Positions 11,299 to 23,100 of a stretch of 64,000 nt of DNA are shown in pieces. Each line of letters opens with the position of its first letter. Positions within the stretch are counted from its first letter, which is position 1. The notes under the pieces are model-generated. The model saw only the letters and a list, made by a program, of their open reading frames with translations. It did not search any database and was not told the origin of the DNA. The position numbers and the translations under genes are program-made. The stretch is taken from contig NC_132901.1 of assembly GCF_030463535.1 (NCBI RefSeq), forward strand, positions 772,980 to 836,979. Reading direction: 5' to 3'. Source of the DNA: Salminus brasiliensis. Its lineage: Eukaryota > Chordata > Actinopteri > Characiformes > Bryconidae.

Positions 11299-13386
11299 AT
11301 TAGAGCTTCATACTGGATATTAATGTTACAAGAGATTCATACTGGATATGAATGCTATTAGAGCTTCATACTGGATATTAATGCTATTAGAGCTTCATAC
11401 TGGATATTAATGCTATTAGAGCTTCATACTGGATATTATTGTTATTAGAGCTTCATACTGGATATTAATGTTATTAGAGCTTCATACTGGATATTAATGA
11501 TATTAGAGCTTCATACTGGATATTAATGTTATTAGAGTTTCATACTGGATATTAATGTTATTAGAGCTTCATACTGGATATTAATGATAGAACTTCATAC
11601 TGGATATTAATGTTATTAGAGCTTCATACTGGATATTAATGTTATTAGAGCTTCATACTGGATATTAATGTTACAAGAGATTCATACTGGATATGAATGC
11701 TATTAGAGCTTCATACTGGATATTAATGCTATTAGAGCTTCATACTGGATATTAATGCTATTAGAGCTTCATACTGGATATTATTGTTATTAGAGCTTCA
11801 TACTGGATATTAATGTTATTAGAGCTTCATACTGGATATTAATGATATTAGAGCTTCATACTGGATATTAATGTTATTAGAGTTTCATACTGGATATTAA
11901 TGTTATTAGAGCTTCATACTGGATATTAATGATAGAACTTCATACTGGATATTAATGTTATTAGAGCTTCATACTGGATATTAATGTTATTAGAGCTTCA
12001 TACTGGATATTAATGTTAGAACTTCATACTGGATATTAATGATATTAGAGCTTCATACTGGATATTAATGTTAGAACTTCATACTGGATATTAATGTTAT
12101 TAGAGCTTCATACTGGATATTAATGTTAGAACTTCATACTGGATATTAATGATATTAGAGCTTCATACTGGATATTAATGTTATTAGAACTTCATACTGG
12201 ATATTCATATTATTAGAGCTTCATACTGGATATTAATGTTATTAGAACTTCATACTGGATATTAATGTTATTAGAGCTTCATACTGGATATCAATGTTAC
12301 TAGAGCTTCATACTGGATATTAAAGTTATTAGAGCTTCATACTGGATATTAATGTTATTAGAGCTTCATACTGGATATTAATGTTAGAACTTCATACTGG
12401 ATATTAATGATATTAGAGCTTCATACTGGATATTAAAGTTATTAGAACTTCATACTGGATATTAATGTTATTAGAACTTCATACTGGATATTAATGCTAT
12501 TAGAGCTTCATACTGGATATTAATGTTATTAGAGCTTCATACTGGATATTAATGTTAGAACTTCATACTGGATATTAATGATATTAGAGCTTCATACTGG
12601 ATATTAAAGTTATTAGAGCTTCATACTGGATATTAATGTTATTAGAACTTCATACTGGATATTAATGCTATTAGAGCTTCATACTGGATATTAAAGTTAT
12701 TAGAGCTTCATACTGGATATTAATGTTATTAGAGCTTCATACTGGATATTAATGTTAGAACTTCATACTGGATATTAATGATATTAGAGCTTCATACTGG
12801 ATATTAAAGTTATTAGAACTTCATACTGGATATTAATGTTATTAGAACTTCATACTGGATATTAATGCTATTAGAGCTTCATACTGGATATTAATGTTAT
12901 TAGAACTTCATATTGGATATTAATGCTATTAGAACTTCATACTGGATATTAATGTTATTAGAGCTTCATACTGGATATTACTGTTATTAGAGCTTCATAC
13001 TGGATATTAAAGTTATTAGAACTTCATACTGGATATTAATGTTATTAGAGCTTCATACTGGATATTAAAGTTATTAGAACTTCATACTGGATATTAATGT
13101 TATTAGAGCTTCATACTGGATATTAATGCTATTAGAACTTCATACTGGATATTAAAGTTATTAGAGCTTCATACTGGATATTAATGTTATTAGAGCTTCA
13201 TACTGGATATTAATGTTATTAGAGCTTCATACTGGGTATTAATGTTATTAGAGTTTCATACTGGATATTAATGTTATTAGAGCTTCATACTGGATATTAA
13301 TGCTATTAGAACTTCATACTGGATATTAAAGTTATTAGAGCTTCACACTGGATATTAGTGTTATTAGAACTTCATACTGGATATGT
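11299..13386 (+). repeat. 29-bp minisatellite array A, about 2.1 kb
   Basis: The unit is TTAGAGCTTCATACTGGATA followed by TTAATGTTA (29 bp). Variants include short units lacking TATT, AGAACTT for AGAGCTT, and TTAAAG for TTAATG. A 345-bp block is itself duplicated: the rare variant TTACAAGAGATTCATACTGG occurs at 11326 and 11671 with the same following series of variants. There are about 70 units. Confidence 0.97.
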
Positions 13387-13532
13387 TTCTATATTATTAT
13401 ATGTCTGAGTTGGTAAATCTGATAAATTTGTCCAGAATGGAGAAAACTCCCAATTCTTGCTCCTAGAAGAAAGTAGAAGATGACTGGTGGTGGAATTAAC
13501 CAGTAGCTAAGCTTAAATGTCCTCGGTTGTGT

Positions 13533-13582
13533 ATGTGTGTGTGTGTGTGTGTGAGTGTGTGTATGTGTGTGTGTATGCGTGC
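13533..13582 (+). repeat. (GT)n microsatellite
   Basis: An interrupted GT run lies after array A. The 85-aa reverse frame over it is an artefact. Confidence 0.9.
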
Positions 13583-13916
13583 AGTTGGTTTCAGCCGCAG
13601 CGGCGCGGACAGGCTCTATTTCAAGCCCCGGTAGGAGCTTTGGCACTTAGAGGCCTAATCTGCTGCTCCTCACAGAGATGCAGTAATCTATAGCCGTATA
13701 GTGAAGGATTAACCACAGCACCCAGCACAGACCACACAGACCCCTCACTGAGCATCCCACCAACACTGATTCACCCAGTTATCCAGCAACTGACAGACCA
13801 CAGACCGAACCACACAAACCAAATGATAGGAGTAAAAACAATCATCAAATCTCATCCCTCACATATCAAAACTAGCTTTGCTTTTTAGAACAAGTTTGAC
13901 ATGTTCATGCCTGAAA

Positions 13917-15736
13917 CCATCCATCCATCCATCCATCCTACCATCCATCTTACCAACCATTCATCCAACCATCTATCCATCCATCTTACCAACCATTCAT
14001 CCAACCATCCATCTTACCAACCATTCATCCAACCATCTATCCATCCATCTTACCAACCATTCATCCAACCATCCATCTTACCAACCATTCATCCAACCAT
14101 CTATCCATCCATCTTACCAACCATTCATCCAACCATCTATCCATCCATCTTACCAACCATTCATCCAACCATCCATCTTACCAACCATTCATCCAACCAT
14201 CCATCTTACCAACCATTCATCCAACCATCTATCCATCCATCTTACCAACCATTCATCCAACCATCCATCCTACCATCCATTCATCCAACCTACCATCTAT
14301 CCAACCTTCCATCCATCCTACCATCTATCCATCCTACCATCCATCCTACTATCCATTCATCCAACCATCTATCCATCCATCTATCCATCCATCTATCCAT
14401 CCTACCATCCATCCTACCATCTATCCATCCATCCATCCATCCTACTATCTATCCATCCATCTATCCATCCATCCATCCTACCATCCATCCTACCATCTAT
14501 CCATCCATCTATCCATCCATCCATCCTACCATCTATCCATCCATCCATCCATCCTACCATCTATCCATCCATCCATCCATCCTACCATCTATCCATCCAT
14601 CTATCCATCCATCCATCCTACCATCCATCCTACCATCTATCCATCCATCTATCCATCCATCCATCCTACCATCCATCCTACCATCTATCCATCCATCTAT
14701 CCATCCATCCATCCTACCATCTATCCATCCATCCATCCATCCTACCATCTATCCATCCATCCATCCATCCTACCATCTATCCATCCATCTATCCATCCAT
14801 CCATCCTACCATCCATCCTACCATCCATCCTACCATCTATCCTACCATCTATCCATCCATCCATCCATCCTACCATCTATCCATCTATCCATCCATCCTA
14901 CCATCTATCCATCCTACCATCTATCCATCCTACCATCTATCCATCCATCCATCCATCCTACCATCTATCCATCCTACCATCTATCCATCCATCCATCCAT
15001 CTATCCATCCTACCATCTATCCATCCATCCTACCATCCATCCTACCATCTATCCATCCATCCATCCATCCTACCATCTATCCATCCATCTATCCATCCTA
15101 CCATCTATCCATCCATCCTACCATCCATCCTACCATCTATCCATCCATCCTACCATCCATCCTACCATCTATCCATCCATCCTACCATCTTACCACCCAT
15201 TCATCCATCCATCTTACCATCCATTTATCCAACCATCTATCCATCCATCCAGCCATCTTACCATCCATTCATCCTACCATCTATCCATCCATCCAGGCAT
15301 CTGCCCATCCATTCATCCAACATTCTATTTATCCATCCATCCTACCATCTATCCATCCATTCTAAAATATATCCATCCATCCTGCTATCCCACCTTATAT
15401 CCATCCAGCCAACCCTCTATCCTTTTATACAACCATCTACCCATCTCTCCTACCATCCATCCATCCTTCCTACCATCTATCCATCCATTTTTTCATCCTA
15501 CCATCTATCCATCCATCCAAACATCTGTCCATTCACCCTACCGTGTGTTCATCCATTCTACCATCTGTCCATTCAACCATCTATCAAATCGTCCATCAAA
15601 CGATCCATCATCCAGACAACCATCTATTCATCCTTCCTAACATTTATCCTTCGTACCATCTCTTCCTTCAACTATCCATGCATCCGTCTAATCAACCATC
15701 TACGTCCTTTACATCAACCCATCCATCCATCATCGA
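13917..15736 (+). repeat. CCAT/CTAT-based array, about 1.8 kb
   Basis: Near-pure tetranucleotide repeats (CCAT, CTAT, CTAC) are arranged in higher-order blocks such as CCATCTTACCAACCATTCAT at the 5' end and CCATCCATCCTACCATCTAT in the centre, decaying after about 15300. A 4-bp period without stop triplets keeps several frames open, giving 495- and 579-aa open frames rich in Ile-His-Pro-Ser. These are not proteins. Confidence 0.97.
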
Positions 15737-16122
15737 ATCATTAAGCATCATATTTATGTAATCTTCCAGCATGTCTGATCTCCAACCCAAATCCTAAATG
15801 CCTGATGCAGCTTATCAAGAGATTCCTCAGATCGACCAGGTGTGGGGAAAAAGGGTCGAAGCTGCACGAAGGAGCAAAGACAGTGACATGGGCATCTAAA
15901 GGAGAGTCAGAGATGAGCCTCAGGTTGAAACAGCAATAAAATTAGCGGTGGGAATCTGAACTGGCTGATTTCAGCAGATTCAGCGTTTTTTTCTTTTTTC
16001 TGCTGTAACGAAAAAAGGAGACATAAAGGATCTCTCTAAAGTCTCTGGGCCTCTTTTATAACTCAGCCCTGTTACGACCTCACCTTGCCTGGTGAAGGAC
16101 AGGAAGGTGCAGGTTGGTTAAG

Positions 16123-16125
16123 GAC

Positions 16126-16158
<33 letters not shown>

Positions 16159-16166
16159 GGAGAGAG
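16123..16166 (+). repeat. (GA)n tract
   Basis: About 20 GA dinucleotides occur with few interruptions. It lies about 140 bp before a possible untranslated exon of slc24a2 that would end at 16304 (CCTGAG before GTAAAAG). Confidence 0.85.
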
Positions 16167-17419
16167 ATTTAGCTCTAATTCTGATTCGTGGCGGCTCTGC
16201 TCTGACAGTGTCATTCCTGATCCATGCTGGTGAAGCTGTGCTGGATTTCCTCCGTCAGGAGCTGGACTGTCTCGCGCTCTCCACCACCCACCACAGATCC
16301 TGAGGTAAAAGAAAAAGAGACAGATTTCTTTGATCATCTAGTTTTCTTTTTGTTGTTGTTGTTGTTGTTGGGTGAGAAACATAAAGATAAGGCTTTGTGT
16401 TTAGGAAACACCGTAGCATTGACCCTCACAGGTCACCCGCGGAGTAAATGCCTCTTCTGTTTACATACTATTTACTTTTTTAACAGAGAAAAAAACAGAC
16501 TGGAATCTATCAACAAGAGCATTAACTACAAATAAACGTAAACAAAATATGTAATTATATATTTAATTATGCAGTTCTCCTTCTGTAAATAATTACATTA
16601 TGTAAATCCAATGTATACAAAGTCACTATACTGTGTTGCAAGCTGGGAAGAAGTACAGGTGGGCGATATGAGGATATTTGATCGAAACCAGGATGAATTT
16701 TGTTCGTCAGTGCTTAAAGAACACAGACATCACTGTAAATCACTGTATTTACTATGGGAAGGTATATGGGAAGACGTGGGTCGCCATGGTTTGAACCCTG
16801 TAGCTGCTTCTGTAGACTGTGTGAATAATTCTGGATGAACGGGCCAACAGTAATGCTCTAAACTATTCGGAATAAACACTTATTTTATACTGACTTCCGT
16901 TCAAAGTTCTCCTGTAAAGGTGCCATTTTGGAGATACGTGTTTTTCACTACTGGTGCATTTTGTCAGCCTAGCCCTCAGTCATAAGCAGTTATAAAGGCT
17001 TCAATTCCACTTTATCTGGTTCTTTAGGGAGATGTTTCTCTGAATGGTGTGTACGAGTGAATGTGAAGAAATGTTTTCATCTTCAAGAAAGGCCTGTACA
17101 TTCTGTGAATCTCAATTCAGACATGGTTCCTCAGGGTTCCTCGAGGTTCTTCTTGAGCACTGCTCAAAGAAAAGGCTGCGTTGAAAGTCTAGTTGGATTC
17201 TGAAGTGGAGCGCTGGTTCAGTAACAGTGTTTGAGATTAGATTACCTGAATTACATCAGTGCATTACATCAGCTGCCAGTTGCCCCCTGTACTGTAGACT
17301 AGTGTCCAATGCCTCAGAGTAGTCTTCATCTAATTAATGCCAGTCAAAGGTCTGGACCCACCTACGCGGAGGTGGACAATCTGGGCTTGATGTTTGACTC
17401 CTTATGAAGCTTTCTACTA

Positions 17420-17681
17420 GGATGTTGAAGGATGATGATCACCACCCTAACTCTTTCCTTTCAAAAGTACTGGATGGAGCTCCTCCACCATCATTCCAGA
17501 GAACACAGCTCTTCCACTGCTCCACAGCTCCTCAATGCTGGGGGGCTTTATACCCCTCTAGCCCACGGCTGGTTTGTGTATGTCCATGTTGTGTAGTCCT
17601 GTTATATTACATTATAATATATTATATATATATATTATACAGAGAGGGGTGTCCACAAACATTTGGACATGTAGCGTATGC
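17420..17681 (+). mobile_element. MITE-like repeat, copy 2, internally interrupted
   Basis: It has the same blocks as the copy at 10480. After CTAGCCCACGGCTGG an AT-rich stretch of about 70 bp replaces the normal interior, and the terminus GTGTCCACAAACATTTGGAC returns at 17651. Confidence 0.7.
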
Positions 17682-17699
17682 GTTAAACAACCGTTAGGC

Positions 17700-19150
17700 A
17701 GAGTGAAAGTAAATCACTGCAAATGAGCCTGAGCAGGGAAGCTGCAGGGAAAGTCAGGATAGCAGCAGCTTATTGATCGGATTAAGTCATTAGGCCGACA
17801 GATGGACAGCGCTGCGCTCTCCGCCGTGCTGGTGGAGGAAAGGTTCTGCAGGTTCTAATGCAGTGGTCACCAGCAATGTCCTGATTCACGCACTGCCCAT
17901 CAGCTGGGTAATGTTCAATTTTCACCATCACGCTTCAGTTCAGTGAGGCTTATTTTCAGTGTAGCCGAGAATTAACAGCAAATAAACTGATAGAGAAAGT
18001 AAAAAAAAATAAATCTAATAATAAATCATAATAAGATTGAATATAATTATATAAATATTTTATCCCAAATAAAAACTGTAAAAAAAAAAAAAAAAAAAAG
18101 TATATAAATATATGACATTTAAAAAATCTACATGACATCATATGATAATTATGATAATTAGGTCTAAGTAAGATTTTAAAATCTTAACAAATTTAAATAT
18201 ATATAATATCAGACAAAAAAACTAAAAACTGACTAAAAATGACTGAAATTACAGTAAATTACCAGTATTAATAAATAAAAATAAGAAAATAAATAATGAA
18301 AAGTAAACAAAAAATGTAAAAAATTAAACAAAAATAGTGTAAATGTAGTAAATCAGTTCCAGACAGAGCAGAGGTGGAGGTGGCAGAGGAGGTGGACGTG
18401 GTTGGACATAAACAGTGAGTGACTCCACCCAGCTGAGCTTCAGTGTTTCCTGTACTGAACTCCAGCTCGCTGCTGCACTGGGACTAACTGGGATTTTCCC
18501 AGTCCGGTTAAAACCCTCGGTACCTGGCAGCTGATCCAACCACTGGAGCAAGTCTAATCATTACTATCATTATTAATAGGCATCACTGAAGTGATGTATG
18601 CTGGCATGTGACCAGCTGAGTGTTTCCTGTCGAGCTGTGAGTGTGTTTAGCCTCAGCGAAGAGTCCTCCATGGTTTTTATTCCCAATCTAGAAGCTCTAG
18701 AGTTTTGTTGTTTTTTTTTTTTAAATGCAAGCTGGCCTAAAATCGTTGCAAGACCGTGAACCTACCTGCACGACTGAGCTCCAGCCCACCTCCAGTTCTC
18801 AGGATTCAGCTGATTTAGTAGACTAATGATCTGGATCAGATGTTCTAGGTGATATCCATGGTGTTGCTAGGTGGATGTTATGGTATCCCAGCAATGGGAA
18901 CCATCATGTGACTGCATCTTGTTCTGTATCCTCACCTTCGGGACGCAAGTAAACAATGATTCCAGTATACGGTTCTGTCACTCTGCATTAGTGTTACCCA
19001 GGACTGACCAGTGGTGACCACTGAATTGGATTCCATGAGGTCAAGTGTTACAAAGACGTCTGGAATTGAGACAACTCCTTTTAGATGCCCATGTACAGCA
19101 GTGGTCACCATCCCTGCACCTCGAGATCTTCATGAGGATCCTTTGACGAC
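17700..19150. other. Intergenic or upstream DNA, no gene seen
   Basis: It is AT-rich between 17990 and 18350, with an 18-bp A run at 18080. Short reverse frames here show no recognisable domain. Confidence 0.5.
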
Positions 19151-19158
19151 AAAACTAT

Positions 19159-19508
19159 ATGCACTCTATGCTCAAAAGTTTGTGGACACCCCTTCTAATG
19201 ATGTGCAAGTGCACACACACAGCTAGTCTAGTCACCCACAGAGAAGTACAGCCAATAGAATTGGACTCTCTGGAGCACATAATGCCTAATGCCAGGCGTG
19301 GGCTAGAGTGGGATGAGTTGGGGAGCTCTTGTCGATGAACACAATCAAATCCTCACAGCAATGATCTGCTACAAAATGTAGTGGAAAGTCTTCTTCTCTG
19401 GACAGTAGACAGTTACTCCAACAGAAACAGAATCTGCTCTTTTTAATACCCTTGATTTCAGAAGAAACAATGAATGCAGGTGCAGGTGTCCCAATACTTT
19501 TGTCCATT
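19159..19508 (-). mobile_element. MITE-like repeat, copy 3, both termini present
   Basis: It reads from CAAAAGTTTGTGGACACCCC on the left to GTGTCCCAATACTTTTGTCC on the right. The ends are imperfect inverted repeats. The interior has GCCTAATGCCAGGCGTGGGC and CAATCAAATCCTCACAGCAA, and the ATTCCAGAG and ACTGGATGG blocks are deleted. Confidence 0.75.
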
Positions 19509-20109
19509 TATTGCACATTTCCAAAGTACGATCATACAGTCTAAACAGTCTGACTGGAGCCTTGCAACAAAATCTGAGATGAGCAGCATGACTGAAGATT
19601 AGGCAAAGGCTGTCGGTGCTGTATTTAGCCACATGGCAGTCCCTCACATGGGCAAGTTAACAGGTAACAGTGAGGTGACTGACCGCCTGATCTGTCCCGT
19701 ACTGCTGTAGAGACTTTCAGAGATTCAGGCCGAGAGCAAACATGAAGGCATGGACATCTGTGCCATTTGTAACTTAAACATTGTTGAGTTCCGCCTCAGA
19801 ACTGGTGTCCTTCATCCCAGGACTGACCAGCGGTAATCGTCCGGCCTGGTCACTGAACCGGACTTCACTGCACCAATTCTAGTTATGAGACGACTCGGAT
19901 TTCATTGATTTATTGAAGATGAATCATCTCTAACACCCCTCTCCCATCTTTTCTTCTTTTTCAGATATTATTATGAGGAAACCTTTAGAGAATCTCGACC
20001 CTGCGTGGAATCGGGGAGTCCATCCTTTCGATCAGGTTTAAGTGTAGGTGGGGCCATGTCTGGTGCTCCACAGGTGTAAGACCTCACACTGGACGGCCAC
20101 CCATCAACC

Positions 20110-23100
20110 ATGGTTCCCACGTTCTCCTGCATAGAGCTGGGGCCAGAGCTCGCCTCTTCGCTGCCGAGTAAGAAACGGCACCTGAGGCAGCACGTGAGGA
20201 GGAAGCTGCGCCCTTCGCGGATCCTGGGCTTCGTCCTCAGCTTCTGTGCCCTCGCCCTGCTCCTGTCTTGGAGTGCCTTCAAAGGAACGGCCAAGTCTCT
20301 GCTCGGACAACTGGACGATCCACTGTCCCACAGAACTCTGCGCTCCATCGATGGGGATCGTAACGCTTCAGCGGATGTACCACGAGCCATGGCATCTTCG
20401 ATGGAGAGCCAGGGGGACTACCCCGAGGACCTGTTCACTCTGGAGGAGAGGCGGCAAGGAGCTGTGGTTCTGCACATGTTCGGCATGCTCTACATGTTCA
20501 TCGCGCTGGCCATTGTCTGTGACGAGTTCTTCGTTCCTGCTCTCACCGTCATCACCGAGAAGCTCGAGATTTCGGATGACGTGGCCGGCGCCACCTTCAT
20601 GGCTGCCGGAGGCTCTGCCCCTGAGCTCTTTACGTCCGTGATTGGCGTCTTCATTTCCCATAGCAACGTAGGCATTGGGACCATCGTGGGCTCGGCTGTC
20701 TTCAACATCCTGTTTGTAATTGGGATGTGCGCCTTGTTTTCACGCGAGATCTTGAATCTCACTTGGTGGCCACTCTTCCGGGATGTCTCCTTCTACATCA
20801 TTGACCTCATAATGCTCATTGTCTTCTTCCTGGATAACTATATTACCTATGTGGAGAGCATTGCGCTTCTAATGGCCTACGTATCCTATGTGCTCTTCAT
20901 GAAGTACAATGCCAATGTGGAGGGTGTGGTTAAGAGCTTAATGAACAGAAACCAGGTGGAAGAAATAGAAGCTGCCCCAAAGGTGAGTCAGCTTGCGTAG
21001 TCTTGTGTGGGAATGTGTGCTTTCGCTGGACAAGTCTGCTGGTTCCCGGTCCGCTGGTTCCCGGTCCGCTGGTTCCCAGTCCACTGGTTCCCAGTCCTGC
21101 TCCCGCCCTACACCTGACCTGTCCTGCTTAATTAAACAAACACACAAACCCTTCCTGAGTTCAACTGGGTGAGTTAAGACAGAGCAAGGGTACTATAGGA
21201 CCAGGACTCGAAGTGAGTATGTGTCAGGTGCCTGGCCGAGGAAATTACCAACGAGTAGCCTCGTGGACTAGTCCAGTGCTTCCAAATCATTCTCCTGGAC
21301 GAATAACACTCCTTTGATTTGCAAGGCAACTTAGTTACTTAGAGGCAGGGCCGGGCTCGGGGTGGCTCAGCGATGTACAAGTCATCAGCAGCCAGAGTCC
21401 CATGGCACAAATGGCAATGGGATGTTGGCCGACCCTGCGCTTTCCTCAGACCGCGTTGGCTGTCTGGCAATGCCGCATCGGAGGCAGTACGAAAAGAGGT
21501 GGTGGCTGGACTCATATGTATCGGAGGAGACATGTTAAGTCCCTACCCTCCTAGTGTCGGGAGCATTTTTAGCGAATTCTATAAAACCAGGCCTGGACTG
21601 GACACCATTAGACCTTGTGTCATGTGTTTGGCTGAGGAAATCTCAGACATGCAGGAGACTAAGGCAAGAGTCACCTGCTTTATCACCAGGCTCTGCTGGA
21701 TTAGGCATTGGCACATGCAGCATCGCCTGGGCAGAAACAGCTAAGGAAGGCCCAAGCACCTGTTGGGCGTAGAGAGAAGGAGAGATCAGCAGCGAATATC
21801 ATGTGTAAAAAGAGAGGGCTGCACTTCAACACCATGATTTCCAACCTTGGCCATGGGGTACCTCTGTCCTGAAAGCTAGGATGCTTGAATTGTAGATATC
21901 TTAGCATCCTTTATGGCTACGAATCGAGTCGTGTTTTAATCCGAAGGTGAAACCTCCAACTCAGCCTGGCTCTTTTCGTTCATGTTACTGTTCATATTAA
22001 GTGTGGACACAGAGTTGATGGTGATCTTGACATGCTTGTATAGTGTATAGGGTAGCATTAGCACTACACTGCATATGAGAGGCCCACTGAGCGATCTACT
22101 GGAAGACCTCCGTTAAGCAGGTCTCTGTGTTTTATCAAAGTGAATTCAACTTAAATGAACACATTCAGAGGGCTCTACTGCGAGGTTGTGTATTGTGGAG
22201 TGACATTCTTGACAGCATGTGATCAGTATCACATGATCACAGTCGTTAAATCGGACCTATCAAAAGAAACACTGATTTAGAAAATGAGTCTGCCCCTAGG
22301 TCTCATTACATAGATTGTAAACATTATGGACAAGGGTGCACGCTATGGGGTTCCGAGTGGTCCAGTGGACCAAGGCGCTGTCACCATGCTGCTCGCCATC
22401 AGCAGCCGTTGGCCTTGCTCTCTACTCCCCGCAACACTCCTAGCGTGATGTTGCTCAGCACAGGCGTCTGTCAGCCGCTGTTCCTTTGAGTGCGATGGCT
22501 ACCTAGCAATGCTGCCTTAGCAGCAGTTTGAAAAAAGAGGCAGTGGCTAGCTTCACCCTCCTAGGGTTTTTAATATGAATGTATTTTTTAGTCTAAACAA
22601 ATTGGTCCTCAGGGGACTCCCAGATGGTTCAATGGTCTGATGAGGACCTTTTTTCTATGGCAGTGGTTTCCAACCCTGGTCCTAGAGGACCTCCTGCCAT
22701 GCACATTTTAGTGTTTCCATTGCTCCCAACACACCTGACTGAGCTCATCTGCTAGTTAACAAGCCCTCTCCTGAGATGAGCAGGAAAGCACTAAACCGTG
22801 CAAGACAGGGGGTCCACCAGGACCAAGGTTGGGAACCACTGGTCTACGGCATTCCTCAAAAACCTATAAGAGCGCCAGTACGCCGATAAAACACATTTCC
22901 AAAACCTCTCGGTTGTTTTAGAGAACTGTTCTTTCTGTATTTGACTCCTCGAATGGCAGCGGAGGCTCTGGAGTTCATTTTTTAATTTTTTTTTGACTTG
23001 GATGAGTTTTGCGGTCTGATGCAACCGTGCAACCTGCTCCTTTGTCTGTCACACAGCTGGAGTCGGATTTGTTGCTTTCCGACGTGGTCTGTCCTTCTTA

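Noticed and set aside
11299-13386. CRISPR-like array (regular 29-bp repeats)
   Set aside because: Repeats are contiguous with no unique spacers, and the DNA is clearly eukaryotic.
13878-15640. 495- and 579-aa open frames rich in Ile-His-Pro-Ser
   Set aside because: They follow from a stop-free 4-bp repeat. Overlapping frames are open with the same composition, and there are no splice sites or conserved domain.
20104-20762. Reverse and alternate frames over the first slc24a2 coding exon
   Set aside because: They are shadows of the NCKX2 coding frame, caused by its high GC content.
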